From: Taeniopygia guttata
Taxonomy: Eukaryota > Chordata > Aves > Passeriformes > Estrildidae
Direction: 5' to 3'
Length of the DNA stretch: 64,000 bases
Assembly (NCBI RefSeq): GCF_048771995.1
Contig: NC_133024.1
Coordinates: 25,250,001 to 25,314,000, forward strand
Made by a program: the position numbers and the translations under genes. Below the pieces are notes generated by a model. It was not told the origin of the DNA. It searched no databases and saw only the letters and a program-made list of their open reading frames with translations. Position 1 is the stretch's first letter. Every line of letters begins with the position of its first letter. Of the stretch, positions 42,726-55,200 are shown in pieces.

Positions 42726-45700
42726 GCCCACCAAAAATCTCAACCAGAATCCTTTCTTTGAGTGAAAACATGCCTAAGGTTATCAGACACACTGGCAGTC
42801 AAGGCTGAGGCAGCTGTAGCTTCAGCAGCACTTCCCTTCCTGACCAAAGGCCTGAGATGCCATCAAGTCCACATTGCCTGGGACCTGAATTCTGTTCCTG
42901 TATCTCTGTCTATTTTAAGGCAAATCCCATACATGGTTCTTTCAGCTCCTCACAGTCAGCAATGTGGCTCTTCCTGGAAACCACCTGCTCAGGGAGACAG
43001 CTGGGCTTTTCTTGAGGGCTGAATCTATGCTGCCAGGTGGGTTAAGGTGTCCTCCTTTGTGGGAATCCAGGGCTTCCCTCTGGCTGCCCTGGAAGGCCTG
43101 GGACCCTGGCAGGGGGTCAGGAACCCCCCTGTACAGAGCCCCGAGAGACACTGTCTGTGATCTCTGTCCATGGAAAAGAGTTTTCAATCTTACAGGATGA
43201 ATTACAAGCTCTGAGTGTTTGATATAAGTAATAATTAAGTGTAGCACAGGTGCAAAAGTAAAATTTTAGGATTCTAGATTAGGGGTCCAAAGGGGACAAG
43301 TTGGAGGAAATTGGGTGTGTCTTGTCCTTTTTCTCCTTCTTCATGCCCTCCATGTTTCACTGTAGTGTTGGCATTTTTCTATTGGTTTAGGCTGAGGACA
43401 CACTGTTCAACGTAGGTGACAGGTATTGGCACATTATTGTAAATCCAGCACACGTAGTTTCTGGTATATAATGTTTGTAACATCCCACTGAGGGCAGAGC
43501 CCCACACGCTGCCCTGCAGGACAGACCTGCGGCAGGGCAGCAGAACATGTTAGAGATAAGCAAGAATAAACAACCTTGAAAACCAGCACAGACGAATTAT
43601 GGCTTCTTCTTTGGCAACAGGGCAGAAAGACAGAGACTTTCTACAATCTCAGAATTATCAATACCTCAGATTCCAACACTCCTCACAGCCTCAGCACTCG
43701 GGGCAGAGCAGCAAATGTGGGAGGCACTTTGGTTGACACAGTTACAGCTTGTTACCATCCCTCAGGCATGAGATCATGGTACAGGTACAACCTGACAGCC
43801 ACATTCTCCCCACCTGCCGGGCACGAGTTTCCTCTGCAGCCTCCTCTGCCCTCTGCACTCATCATGCCGTGAGTCCTGCTGATCGCTGCTGCCAGGTGAC
43901 TGCTGCTCCATGGCCTGTGCAGGCTGCCAGCCAAGCTTGGTCACCCTGCCTCTCCAGTGCTCTGAAATGACCTCCAAGAGATTGGCTGCAAGGGGAAAGT
44001 ACACTAGCAGGTTGAAGCTGGTCACTCAACATCCAGGGATTAGAGCAAATGAGCAAACAAAGCTGGTTTGATTTGTCTGCAAGACATCCTTGTCTAAAAG
44101 TCAGAGCTGCAAGCCCCAAAGCAGAATCTAAGAAGAGCCAAGGGCCAAGGTATATCAAATTCAGAGGACTAGAGGACTCTCAACTAGGCTGTCTGGGACA
44201 AGGATAAGAGCTGGTGAGAAGCGGGAGAATATTATTGCAGACCATGTTTAACTGGATACTGAAGTCTGGATGCCAGTCAGTGCCCTATCTTCTCTCCTAC
44301 AGTCAGTCCCACAGAAATTCTGTATGATGGCATCATCCTTGGTTCAAAGAGGGAGAGAAAAAGTCCAAACCACTTCAGTAATGGACAAGTTCCAGAAGAG
44401 ATCCTTGAAAATCCTCCCCCAGCTGAATGTCCTAGTAATGTTCTAGTGGTTCCTGAGAGCCCTAATACAGATTTTATCTGCCCTGTGACTGCTGCATTGT
44501 ATCATGTTACTTACCCTCTGAGTGCCTCAAAAACAGACTGGCTGGGGGGGATGCACAACTGCACATTGGCACCCCAAGGTCATCAGGTGGTTGCTGAATT
44601 CCTTCAGAGGAGGGCTGAGTGATCTGAGAAGAGGAAAGTATGGAGGATCTCAACAGAACTCAGCTCCCTGCTTTTTTGTTCAGCAGCACCACATGTCTCC
44701 TGCAATGCCAGGTCTGTAAAGGTGGTGCCCAAGCTCAGGGCACAGTGAAGAATTATAGCTAAAGTTCTCCCTCTTCAGTCCTTGAACTTGTAAAAGGGTG
44801 GCTCCACAATTCCTCCCAGGGCCATCCAGCTCAGTGATGTGTGACTAACTCTTTCATTGACCAAAGACCAACCACTTCCCTCATGTGACCTTACATAACT
44901 GCTCATCTATTCCGTTAATGAATGGAGCTTGAGAAAATTTCCATTGCCTAAGGCCCTTAGGGGAAAATGTGTGAGCACTGTCTCCACCTTTTGTGTGCTG
45001 CCCTGGGATTTTCCTATGGATTAACTGAGTACAGGGGTATTATTTTTTGCTTGCTGTCATTGGTGACTGAAATGGTAAGCTAACTGTTGGGTGCCAAGGG
45101 GGTGGGGGAAAAAAAAAAAGGAGTCTCTGCCTGAGTCAGAGGAAACAGGAGACTCCCCCTGCCAGGAGGAGCAACAGGGAAGTCATTGCATCATCAGTGT
45201 GGTCAGGAACTGCACCTATTCCCAGGAAAAACGTGCTCTGTTTACTCAGCCCTCAGAAGAGCCAAAGCACCTCCCAGCTTCTCCTCACTCCCTGCAGAGA
45301 TCCAGCAGTGCCAACCTGCTGGCATCCTGGGGGCCAGACCAGTCCTGGGGCTGTCAAACAGTTCTCCCTGGACTGCTGTGGTCAGGATGGAGCAGTCTGA
45401 TGCTGGTCAGCAGCAGAGAGGGGTGATATGTTCCTCTTGGGTATATTGGTATGTCAGGGGTACCCACCCAGTATTTACAGCAGGTAGGAACTGGAAGGAA
45501 GATGGGAATACGCCAGTATTTCCAAAAGCCCCTACCAATGCTTCAGGTTTTTCCATTTTTACCACTTCACTGTGGTGCTGCCTAAGATAGAAATTATTTC
45601 TATCGTAAAAGTCCTTCTTCCAATGGAAGACTGGGTAGGGGAGAGCTCAACCTTTCCCCAACCAATGTCATGCAAAGGTGCTTGAAAGTGCTAGAGACAC

Positions 45701-48700
45701 ATGATTTTCAGAAATAGGATTAATGTTATACTCTGAGGATGTACTTTGGAACCAAAGAATATTTTGGATGTACAATGTGGCCTCACCACTGTGTGGGCTA
45801 CGGATGTCATAGTTTAGGAATATTGCTGAAGTTAAGAAGGTGGCTAGATTGAGCAGGACCATGATGGATGGAAGTGGCAGCACTGAAATAATAGAGGATG
45901 CTCCTTTTTCAGTTTATGGGGAGAAAATGCAAATGTTGCTCGGGCTCCTGTAATGCCTGGTCCATGCACAATGATAAGTAAATATTTAACTGCAGAAAGA
46001 ACATTGCCTTCCAGAGACTGAAGCAGCCAAGTTAATCAGTTCCAGACTATATTCAAGTCATGGGTGTCAAGAGGACAATACAGGTTCAAAAGCCTTGAGG
46101 ATGTTCAAAGTCTGCTATTACACCTCAGCAGTTGCCATGTCTTCCCTAGGATGATAAAAAAGAGGCTATTTTCACCTGCTGAGAAAGCAGGATGATGAAC
46201 TCACTCAAAGACATGCTTCATAGGATGGGAGAAGGCTGAAGATGTGGCAAACAGGAGTTTGAAGATCCTCTTGTTGCATCCAGATGGTGCTTCATAAACT
46301 TGGGAGAGGAGGCTGCTGCAGCAGTTGGACTGGGAAAGGCCTCAGGCAGGTCTGGAGACATTCCCTGCCCTGGCAGCCCATGGGATGTTCACCATCAGAA
46401 ATGGCAGAAGTTGCCATTGGTAGGACTTCTCAGGCTTTGGAAAGTTCTCGGTTTCTGCCAGACCCTCGTCTTACACAACGTATTTCCAGTTGTTCTTTCC
46501 TCCAAGTAAAGTTTGTTCTTATCTGTCTCTCCCTTACAAAGCCAGTCTGTTTCCTTCAGAGATTATGCAGAGAAGGTTAGTACTCATGTCTCTAATAAAA
46601 CAAGTTTCAACAGATATGATATAGTTCATATTTTCATATAATGTCTGTAGGGCTTGTGCTGCACTCCTGGAGCATTGGAAAGAGGCTTGGCTTTCAGTAC
46701 CCTTTCTCCCACCAGTATCAGCAGTTGATTTGCTGGGATCTTGGCTGCTCTTGGCTGCTAATTCACCTCTGACTTCTGCTGCTGCTTTGGAGATGAGACA
46801 TCTCTGTGGAGAAAAAAACACTCCAAGAATATATTTATCTTTGGGTCCATCTATCCTCTGATGTCTTCCCCACAAAATCCCCTGAGGTTCAAGGCACATA
46901 TTTTCAGTCCCCTGTTTTCAGTTCTCTAGAGACCATTTTCTTTAAAGGGCCTCTTTGAAAGCTGGGAGGAGAAAGAACAGAAGGGATTCAGTGTCCTAGT
47001 CCATTTGGATGACTGAACATCTCTTAAATGCTTCAGCCAAAGCACTCATCATTTACTATTTGGAGCACTTTTTTGTTACCTGTCAAGAGTAAAGAATTTT
47101 ATCATTAAATTGCAGTCTTTGTGTATTATTCAAAGCTCAACTCCTCCTTGAGAAATGACAAATCAGAATAATGGTAAACTGAATTCTGGCTACAAAATAA
47201 AAAAAAACAAAAGTCTGTGTTGCTATTTCTCACTTTGGATTTAAATCCTGTGGACTGAGCAGCCCTTACCAGGCACTGTGTAAAGTTTTTTCCTAAAATA
47301 AGATGACAGGGGTCAGGGGCCCAAGCTAAGCTGATTAGCACAGCTAAAGCCATATCACATTGCTGCAGTGGGGTCATATGATTGATCACTGGGATAAATA
47401 TTTAGGAAGCTTCCCAAGGGAAGGGGAATAGATGGGACTGGCCATAGAAACCAGGCAAAATAGGCAAGTGGAGTGCAGCTAACGATGGGTCCGATAGCAT
47501 TCACCTGTCATAATGCAGATCAAAAAAGCAGGGGTACCTCTGCCATGGGCATTACCTCTTCCATCAGCTTCTCCTTTGAACACAGGACTCTGCATCACCT
47601 TCACTGACAGGCAGCTTTTTCAGCAGCTTTTTCAGGAGGTGGGACAGAGAAATGTCTCTCTGCAGCCCCACAGCCCCATCCTGCCAGGCTGTGCTGGCTC
47701 GGCTCAGTCGTGTTCCCCTTTCCCCGCAGCCTGGGCCAGCCAGGGCAGGGCTCCTCAGCAGGGCAAGTGGCCTTTCCGTGGGCTCTGACTTCCCTGCAGG
47801 CAGCGAGGGACCCTCCATGAAGGGCAGGAGGGCTGGGAAGTTTCAAAGGAGCTCTGACAGCCCCAAACCATGACAGTGTGTGAGCAGTATGTGGGGGAGA
47901 GTGGAACCCAGCACGACTCAGCCCGCAGGTCCCCCTCCAGGGCCAGGCTGTTCCCCTTGTTGTGCTGGGCCTCTGTTAGGAGGCTGCTGACTGGCCTCAG
48001 GGAGCAGAGAGGCCACTGCGTGCCCTTTTTCTACCATAAATGATGGGCAAAATCCTGGCCAGAGCCCAGGCCTCCATAAGCACAGCCAGGGTCTGACTCT
48101 GAGTGCCCCACGAGGCACTCAGAGCCCTGACATGAAGTTTCCCGAGGTCCCTCCATAACTCACAGCAACCAAAATTGTCACTGGGAGGGCTGAAAGGTGG
48201 GAGGGAGGTGCTGCCCCAGTGACCACCTTGGGGCCCTGCTGCAGCCCCCAGGGAGGCTCCTTCGTCCTGCTGAGATCTGGGTACCTAAAACACACAGGAG
48301 CAAAGGCAAGGCACAGGAATTTAGAGGGATAAACATGAAGACAAGGAGGTTGTGGGCAATGGAAAGTGAGCACACGGCCATCCTGGAGAACCTGCATTAT
48401 TAAACAGGTGTAAATGCCAGCTGCCAGCTGCTCTGGAGGGGATGGAGGGCATTTGTTTTCCATACATGTGGTGCTTCTACAAAACCTTTCCCCCATCAAA
48501 CTTAAAAAATTAAGCTGCCAGAAGTTAACCTTCTCCTCTAACCCCAGTTTTACCAGCTCTCATTTCTTCACTGTTTGCCTTTCCTGCCTTGTTGCAGACA
48601 GAGGTTGTTTGCCAGAAAATAAGACAAAGGCTTGTTGCTGCCAAAATCTGCCCTTCCAACAACAAGGAATAGCAGTAAGTGAGCAAGTAGGAACACACAG

Positions 48701-50002
48701 AGCTGTACAGAGAGCAGAAGAGAATGGCTCCTATTATTTTGGCAAGTTGCTGTTGACTTTGAGGCAGAACTCTCAGGGAAAGGTAACAGCTGGTGTTAGA
48801 CAAATGATACAGCTAGAAAAAATAGAAGAGCTTTTAGACACACAAATCCTTCTTCTGAGCTGAAGCAAAAGGCTGCAAACGTCAGACTAAGCACAGATTG
48901 GAAAAGTTTCCTCTATGTCTGTCTCTCTGGGGAAAAAGGAGGCTTCACAGGAAAGAACTTGCCTTTCTTCAGGGAGCAAAATGGACTGGATCCTTGATCC
49001 CAGCTCTTCTGCATTGGGACGTGCTTCCCCACTTGTAGAAACCATGGCTATTGGGGAATCCACCAAACAAAACCTGTCAAGCTTCTGCAATAGCACCCCC
49101 AGTACTTGTGAAGCACTGGCAGATGCTCTGCCCCACTGCATCGCTGCACACGAGCAGTTTGCAAGTGCCACTCAGGCACAGACTTGTGAAGCTGAGCTGT
49201 GATTTACACTGGCCCAGACATTTCAGGTCAGCTTATGCAATTGCCTAATTCAAACTTTGGTGCAAACATTAATTGTATTTTACAAAAAACCAGAAAAAGC
49301 AGTTTTTAGTGAGAAGCACCAGGGTTGAGCAGAGCTCAGAAAATTCATTAGCACTAGCAGAAGCAGGTGAATTAAGGAGGCACAGCATGAAAATGCTTTT
49401 GAGCTGAGACATGATGATGGTCAAAGAAGCAAACTGTGCTCTGCCAGGTTGCAGGGTCAAGCAGCAGTAGTAAATTGACTAATGGTATCAAAATGGCCAA
49501 AGGACTGTTCTCAGGTACAGCAGACAGTTCTGGGATCTGTACGTCTGCCTGATTTGATTTGAACTGCAGCACCATTTGTCCTTGGGCACATGCCTTGGCT
49601 TTGACATAGCCCAGCGGGGCTGACACAGGAGACTGAACTCAAGTATAACCACGGGAGAGACCCAGCAGCCTGTGGCTGGCAAACTCTGTCCCTGGTGCTC
49701 AGCCACACAATTTTCCTATTGCACAGCACGGACACTTTCTGACTTGCTGTCTCAGACCTGCCTCACCCTCTGCCTTCCCTCTGTCACAGAACTCTAGAGA
49801 CACTTCTCCAGCAACATCACTATTTTGTTCAGGAGGGAAAAACCCAGGGCTGATCCACGCTGCTAGCAACAGGCAGGTGTCTCAGATAGTAACAAAAGAA
49901 CAGGCATCAATAATGGAGAGGGGAGAGAGACATAAAGGTGCAATGAAGTGGAGAGAGGGAAGCCAATCAACCTAATGAAATAAGTACAAGGTTAGTGAAG
50001 GG

Positions 50003-50012
50003 CTATTTATAG
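50003..50012. promoter_or_regulatory. MEF2 consensus site (motif only)
   Basis: CTATTTATAG fits CTA(A/T)4TAG exactly. A CAACTG E-box follows at 50,017-50,022, and CTGGTTCA occurs twice nearby (50,020-50,027 and 50,046-50,053). Function is inferred from motif match alone. Confidence 0.3.
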
Positions 50013-52212
50013 ACTCCAACTGGTTCAGCCTCGTGCACTTAGAGGCTGGTTCAAACTGGCTCCTTAACAGCAGTAATAATCATTACCAAAAAGAAAGAGA
50101 AAAAAAAAAAAAGTGAAAGCTTGGAAAATTCACTGCCGGAGGTAAAGCTCCAGAGCTGGGTCTGGCTGGAGTCAGAAGTAACTGCATTACTGAGAGATTG
50201 AAAGGTTAATAGGAAACCAGCTGACACTGAAAGGGAACAATTAGAGAGGTTAAGGGGCTTAATATTAGATTAATGGTTGCCTGGAGGAGCAAAAGCAGAG
50301 ATTTCAGGAAAATGGGAGAATGGGTGTGCAGAAAACTGTTTTTTTCACAGATGAAGAGCCCCAGGTCTGCTCCTGCTACTCTCTGGATAAACTGGAAGAA
50401 GGTGGCTCTGCAATTCCTTGCCTGTCTTGCACAGTCTCCTGTTTCCATCTTTCTTCTTCTCTATTTGTCTCTTGAAGTCTCTTTGGGTTTATTCTCTCCA
50501 GTGTAAGCACCGTCTGTGTGGTCTTATCATAGTGTTTTCCTTGTGTTCCTCCTCTGTCCTGACACAGTCTCCATAATGAAATAATGCTTAGTATTCCCAT
50601 GGCCCTTCATTCCTCTCCAGTGTGCTGCTCTCCGGAGGCAGGGGTGGTGGGAACTGACACTTTTATTTGCATTGCCTGTAACCAGGACTCAACACTTTAT
50701 AAGAGAAGGAAAAAAGAAAAGGGTTGACAAAGATCAGATGACATCTGTTCCCCAGCATATTCTCCACAACTAGATGGACAATAATAATGCTGGTGAGGTC
50801 TCTGACTACATAAGATGAGTTGTTCTCCCTTCCTCCTCATTATGAGGTGAGCAGCAAAGGATTTGGGATGGACTCATTTCATCTGTTCAGTGCAGACTCC
50901 CCAGCTGTAACATGTCCTGTCCCATTTCCCCACGGTCACTGCAGGGACACAATCAGCTCCCTGACAGTCCCTGTATCTCAGTGCCACCAGAGCCTTGTCA
51001 CACAGCACCACCAGCTGCTGCTTAGGACCGTGCTGGGAGCACTGAACTCCCTGCACCACCCTGAAGGACTCCTGAGATATGGGGAAAGATTCTTCCCTCC
51101 TGCACCTTCAGTGGCTGCTGCACTCAAGGACCTTCCCAAATGCATGTGCTCCTCCCACAGGATAGGGAGAACTTTCCCCAGGTGCCTGGCCCTTGGTGGC
51201 CGCTTCTGTAATCAAACAAGTGCAAGCTGGCTGGATCCATTTTAATCTCCCACAGCCTCCCCTTTGAAAATCTCCGCTGCCAGATTAGAAAGCAATGCTC
51301 TCAGCACTTCCTTCTAGGGCTGTAAAAGCCAGGCTGGCACTCCCAACACTTTGCAGGCACCCGACAGAAAAGTTTCCTCATTTGTGATAATGATAGAAAA
51401 TGTCCCAGTCTAGAGAAGTTATGGCTATTCATGGAATATTAGCCCCAAAGACTTGAAATGCAGTGTTCTGGCTTAATGCAAAACTCATGGGGTCCTGAGG
51501 AGAAAAGACCAAGGAAGCTCTGGCAGGCATCAGAAGGCAACTCAAGCTGTTTGCTTCTTATATCCATGACAGCTGAGCACTGACTTCTTCTTACCAGCTG
51601 GGACACTGCTAATCAACAGAAAGACCAGAAAGATGGCTAGAGAAGCATTCACTGGATGTGTTTATCCTCAGGTCCCTCTTTGAAGCAGCCTCATCTGCTT
51701 AAAAGAAATGAGCCTGTAGGGACAGGCCCTCCCTGTCACCTTCCCATTCTACATAGGAGCACTTCTCAGATCTAAGATAAACCTCCCCTATGAGCCTGGC
51801 CAGCCACATCCCTGGAGCTGCATGTCTGCTTCAAAAGATGTGAAATACTCTGAGTACTGGACTCTGCCAGAGCCTGGAGGTACCCATCACCTGCAGCCTG
51901 AAATGCCCCAGAGTTCAAAGCAGATTTCAGCTAAAGATCTTGAAGTGCTGTACAAACAGCCATTAATCCTCAAACCATCCCCGGGAGCCAGACCTGTAAT
52001 TATTTAGCTCACCATTTATCTCTGGAACTCTCTGTGCCCGTTCTCCCAGCCTGGGGATGAAGAGAGGTAAAACAATACCTACCATTTCATAACAAACTGC
52101 AAATTAAATCGACCACAGCTCAGCCGTTAAGGGAAATGTTACCTTTTCCATAATCACCTCCTGCTGCAGGCAAGTGCAACAGCTATTCTTTAACAGTTAG
52201 GTAAACTTTGAC

Positions 52213-52240
52213 AAAAAAAAAAAAAAAAAAGAAAAGAAAA
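52213..52240. repeat. A-rich tract
   Basis: Adenine run followed by GAAAA units. Low-complexity sequence with no attached element recognised. Confidence 0.8.
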
Positions 52241-55200
52241 GACAAGCTCTGAGTGAGACGCCCAACAAGTGGCAAAAGGTTTCCAAGAGCAGAAATCAGG
52301 AATCCTATCAAACCTATCTCTTGGTTTCTTGATTTATCAACTGAATTGTCTTTGCTCCACCCCTCACCCCCCTCAAAGATGACTGCCAAAGGAAAAAAAA
52401 TGCCACCTGTGCCCTTTATGTGACTTTGTAATAGGTTAAGGAGCCTGTAGGATTTCAGTCCAATGGAAAAAGATTAAGCGTTTTTCCATTTGTTTTCTTA
52501 CATTAGAAATGCAGGTCTTCTGGAGCCTAGAAGTCTCCAGTCTGTCTAGATCATGACAAAACTAGGACCAAAGACAAGAGGGCAAGAACGGGGTGGAGGA
52601 GAGGGGAGAAGAGATCGAGCCAAACCCACAACGTGCTGTTTGCAAGCAACAACTGCATAAACACAGTAACAAAATGGCACACAAAATATCACTAAGAAAT
52701 TATGTGCTATTCAAGAGTTGATTTTCCTGCAGCTCCAGGCAGGGTGTGAGAATCCACAGAGGTCAAACTCTGAGTACCCCAGGAGATCTGCTGAGCAAGA
52801 GAGAGATCCTCATACCTCTTTTTTTCCTTCTCAAACAGAAGCCTTAAGTGACCTGAGATCTCAAAGAAAACAGACCCAACACACAGGAATGAAGAGAACT
52901 GGCTAATAAAAGCAGATCAGTGGCTGTCTTTCTCTGCCTGCTGTGTTGGCCAGATTAATGCAGAGGAATCCCTGGAGAGGAGAAGTTGAAGGGAAGGAGC
53001 ATGGGGATGGGTGGAGTAAACCAGTAAAACAAAAGGCAATTACAAAGTGAAGCGGAGATGAAGAAAGCGACAGAAGGACAGGGCTGGAGCAAATGTCAGC
53101 ACACAGAGGAAATGGTCCCACTTCAGTCCAAAAAGCAGAAAGGTCACCCAGATAGTGACAAAGCTGTCTCTTCTCTGCCTTCTTCCTACACAGCTCCCTC
53201 CCCTACCTGTTCCAGGGAAGCAGCAGGATCCCTGCTCTTGTCTAAGCACAGAAGGCAGTAAAGGAAAAATTTGGTCCATTTGAGCTGTACCTGTTTAAAC
53301 TACCTCTGTGAATGTGAGATTTAATTAGAGCTAGTCTGCAATATTCAGGCTTTGCACTGCTTTAATAGCCTGGGATCAAAACCTGTATGACCAGAGGATG
53401 GAGTAAAGGGCAGTGAGGGGCAGGAGGGGGGCACAGGGGAGCAGGGGGCATTGCAGCTGCATTGAAAGAAGTGCAGTTGAACAGGTCCTGTCTAGATGTG
53501 CCTGAGGAGTACACAGACCCTGTTTGCACAAGGGCATTTGGTTGCAAGTCACTGAGTACTTCAGGGGCTAAAATCCAGTGCTGGAAGCAGAAGCCTTTCC
53601 TCAGGAAATCTGTTTTTCCAGTTCTTTGCAAGTAGCTCCTCCAGAAACCTCCAAGCACAGAGCATTAAATAATCACCTGTTAAAATTACCTCCTTCCTGT
53701 CCAGCTACCTGCCAGCAATGCTTCATTGCTATCTCTATGTATCCTGAAACCCAGGAGAAGTCCAAGAACTGCCTGCAGTAACCACGTGTAAATCTTGTGG
53801 CAACCCCTTCCCTAGGTGAAGAAGCAGGTAAATACACTCCAGACTGATGCCTTGAGCTATAAGGACACCATTCCCCCAAGAAAGGAAAATGAAAGAGATT
53901 GTGACCAGCTCTCCGTCAAAAGCCACAGCAGCCAAGCAATAGCTGATCTTAGAGCGGTGCCTGCTGGCCAGTCATATCAGAAGCATTTGAAAACATTTCC
54001 ACAGTGGACAAAGCTGTAGTCAAGTTCAAAAAAACATTTCTAGGGAAGAGGTGTGTGTCCAGCTCTGCTGTGCTTCTGCCAGATTTCTGCCATCCAAGTT
54101 CCCACCTGCTGCAAACAAGGTGTCCTAATTTTGTAAATCAGTATGGTATTTATTTCTATCAGATCTCCAGCCCCACAATGTTTCTTGTCTTTACTCATTA
54201 AGGTTTTAAGATTTTCAAGCCAATCACAATGTAATTGATGACTTTATTGTTTTTGGATAACTGATGTTGTCTTGACAATGCAATTCCCTGTAAAAGTTCA
54301 GCTTCTCAACAGTGTCATCCCAACAAGATCCTTAACCTGCTTGGTGTTGTATGCTGAGAACATAAGGCACTTCACAACACTTAGAGCCTTTGAAAAGTCT
54401 GACATGTTACATACCTTTGCCATACAGAAACATGCTCAAAACAGCAACAATGCCACTTGTGCAGGCTGGATGAAACAGCTGCCGAAGCCACTGTTCTTTT
54501 AGTGTCCTTATTACATGCTGGTCAAAGAAATGATATTGTGGGTGAAACAGCTCTGATCACAGAGGTAGTATCTTGCACACTCACAAACAGAAAAATACAA
54601 AAAGGTGAAATTAGAAAGTAATTATGTCCAGGGATATAATGTAGCACTCTTATGCCACCATCACACATGTATAACAAGGTATTAAACTGGAATTCATCCT
54701 CAGCCTGAGTATCTGGAGATAATTTAGATATGAACAAAAGAAAATAGGTAGTGTATCTTGTAATTCCTGAATTTATATTATGAGGGAAGAAAAAGTTCTA
54801 TCAGAAGATTGGAATTATGTCCCCCCAAAGCCCACAGTTCTTCCAGGTAATGACACCCATCTCTCTATATACCAACACACACACAGAGCTCTACTCCTAA
54901 GGCAGGAGCTTAAAATGGCTAAGACTGGTAATGGCAGAGGATTTCATGCATCTTCATGGGTCTTCCAGGGGCTGAGACACTACAGCAAACTCTCTCTTGG
55001 ACCCATGTTTTCCCACTGATGTCAGGTGGGCCAGCCTCAGGTGGAGATTTCCCATTTCTCACATTTGTTTGCTGTTTTGCTGCACTTGAACTGTCAGTTT
55101 GACATTTTACATCCTCAACATGAGCAGGGCAGATATAGGTGGGAGGTGGGCAGGCAGACAAAAACAACAGTAAGGCTGCTAAATGCCTTTCTGAAGAAAT

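Noticed and set aside
42511..42792. Minus-strand open frame rich in Phe
   Set aside because: The phenylalanine run is the translation of the poly-A tract read in reverse.
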